Source: Acanthaster planci (lineage: Eukaryota; Echinodermata; Asteroidea; Valvatida; Acanthasteridae). Taken from it: a stretch of 20,350 bases of DNA. The notes beneath the pieces are model-generated. The model was not told where the DNA came from. It did no database searches and was given only the letters and a program-made list of their open reading frames with translations. The DNA is taken from the NCBI RefSeq assembly GCF_001949145.1, contig NW_019091577.1:35999-56348 (forward strand). The letters are read 5' to 3'. How positions within the stretch are numbered: position 1 is the stretch's first letter; every line of letters begins with the position of its first letter. Both the position numbers and the translations under genes were made by a program. Of this stretch, positions 19,424 through 20,350 are shown one piece after another.

Positions 19424-19770
19424 GTCAAGAGATTCAGAGCTGGGGAGAGTCGTCCCCTTTTGGTGAATACGCCGAAGTTGGGCCGGACTTCAAATCCGAC
19501 TCGCCCAACGTGGAGAGTCTGGATGCCAGCAACGACGTCGGAGAAACACGCAACATTAAAGACATTGGACCAGATCGTGAATTTGTGGACAGTGTCGGAA
19601 CACCCTCCCCATTCAAGTTTGGCGACTGTGGCGCAACTGTGCAGGACTTCAAATCCGATTCGCCCAAATTGGGATGTCTGGATTCGGACAAGGATAAGAG
19701 GGAAACAAGCAACGTTGAAGCTGCATTTGTTGAAAATATCCAGTACATGGCTTCGTTAACGAAGCACTGA
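19424..19770 (+). CDS. IgR-B last exon, open and internally duplicated
   Basis: The acceptor TTTTCTCATAG|GTCAAGAG joins the 19145 donor in phase 1 and gives Gly-Gln-Glu, as in IgR-A. There are 115 codons to TGA 19768-19770 with no interruption. It contains GEYAEVGPD, then an imperfect duplication of about 51-53 residues (SPF...DFKSDSP...ET.N...FV in both halves; GACTTCAAATCCGA at 19486 and 19645). It ends FVENIQYMASLTKH, matching FVDNILYIPST of IgR-A. It is probably inert if the upstream lesions are real. Confidence 0.6.
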
Positions 19771-20350
19771 TCAGAGAGAAAAACAGAGGCCTATGAACAT
19801 TCAAAAACCTGATGGAATATGCAAAGGAAGAAAAAGCAAAGAAGGGCGGAAACTCAACTGTTTTTAACAGAAACACCTTAAGAGCAAACAAGCGAAACAA
19901 AAACCAATTGTGGCTTAACTCTTGGTTTCCATTTTTGCGCGTTTTTAATGATAAAAAAACTTGTCTTGCCGTTCTTCCTCTCTACGAAACGTTTAATTAC
20001 GTGATAATTATATCATCCTGCTTTCAACTTTTTCTATTTATACCTTTGAAACAAAACCTTTGATCTGAATGTAATTAGGAAGTGCTTGTATCGTTAAAAT
20101 CAGCTAGCAAATTTTTATATTATACGAAACGTACATAAGCTACCGTGTTACTAAAGTGTACAGATCGTATTCGGATTGTAGATTCTCGGAGAAATGAAAT
20201 ATTTCAATAGTATTTTTAATATATTCAAAAACGGTTACGTAAACGAAATATTACTTTATTATATTATATATATCATCTCCTTTTACAACCAGAAATTGTG
20301 ATTTCTGTTGTTTTTCAATAGGTGGGTTTGAGAAAACATGTCATTATATA
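19771..20350. other. 3' flank of IgR-B
   Basis: AT-rich, with no recognisable gene and no canonical AATAAA near the stop. TTATATTATATATA-type tracts lie near the end of the window. Confidence 0.5.

Larger units (their letters stand above)
17349..19770 (+). pseudogene. IgR-B: decayed paralogue of IgR-A
   Basis: ATG 17349 opens a signal peptide (MARVAFLFIALLFLL) in frame with SDAVTV, matching STVTV in IgR-A. The frame then changes at a G10 run (17455-17464). The Ig1 segment follows: SCEID with the B-strand cysteine, RWER, and EDNTTFRC. Ig2 follows with TYPQC and VLLCSPE. TAG at 17876-17878 falls where IgR-A has Glu in LLEWTT. A second frame change at A8 (17947-17954) leads to NTLDMHSL, TFTC-like IFTCYM and NCSIG. 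TGA 18187-18189 and a further frame change precede a membrane span at 18360-18413 ending SRRK. An insertion of about 350 bp follows. Then comes a tail with YAVL, YAVL and YAAV, interrupted by TAG 18974-18976. The donor GATG|GTAAAG and the last exon 19424-19770 remain intact. At least four frame changes and three stops support a pseudogene. The two homopolymer shifts alone could be assembly errors. Confidence 0.75.

Noticed and set aside
1-20350. CRISPR arrays, operons, ribosome binding sites, rRNA genes
   Set aside because: None seen; the genes are spliced and eukaryotic, so bacterial features do not apply.

Overview
The window is nuclear DNA from an animal. It has intron-split genes with GT-AG splice sites, a complete SLC22-type solute carrier, type I membrane proteins with immunoglobulin (Ig) domains, and many decayed transposable elements. 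AT-rich spacers, frequent AGGCCTA-type octamers and Ig receptors with tyrosine-motif tails suggest a marine invertebrate deuterostome (echinoderm, hemichordate or lancelet). The sequence alone does not settle the species.

Layout. 1-1990 is upstream flank with no recognisable gene. 1991-4105 (+) is an intact two-exon gene, IgR-A. It encodes a 519-residue receptor-like protein with a signal peptide, two Ig domains, one membrane span and a long cytoplasmic tail with tyrosine motifs. 4106-7823 is a convergent spacer with a candidate TTAA-flanked element, a copy of a dispersed repeat and a CCAAT-rich patch. 7824-13783 (-) is a ten-exon SLC22 organic-ion transporter of 580 residues whose frames join exactly across all nine introns. 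Intron 7 holds a Harbinger-like non-autonomous element and intron 1 a 244-bp tandem duplication. 13784-17348 is a divergent spacer with a LINE reverse-transcriptase remnant, a possible solo LTR and duplicated flanking sequence. 17349-19770 (+) is IgR-B, a paralogue of IgR-A interrupted by frame changes and stop codons. It still keeps the same phase-1 intron and an open last exon. 19771-20350 is AT-rich 3' flank.

The main point of interest is the pair of paralogous Ig receptors flanking the transporter. I recognise no named family for them. Both carry repeated YAx[ILV] tyrosine motifs and share the last-exon motif FV[DE]NIxY. The intact copy has lost the first cysteine of its first Ig domain, while the decayed copy still has it. 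No functional link between the transporter and the receptors is visible. They look like neighbours, with a local duplication (IgR-A/IgR-B) spanning the transporter.
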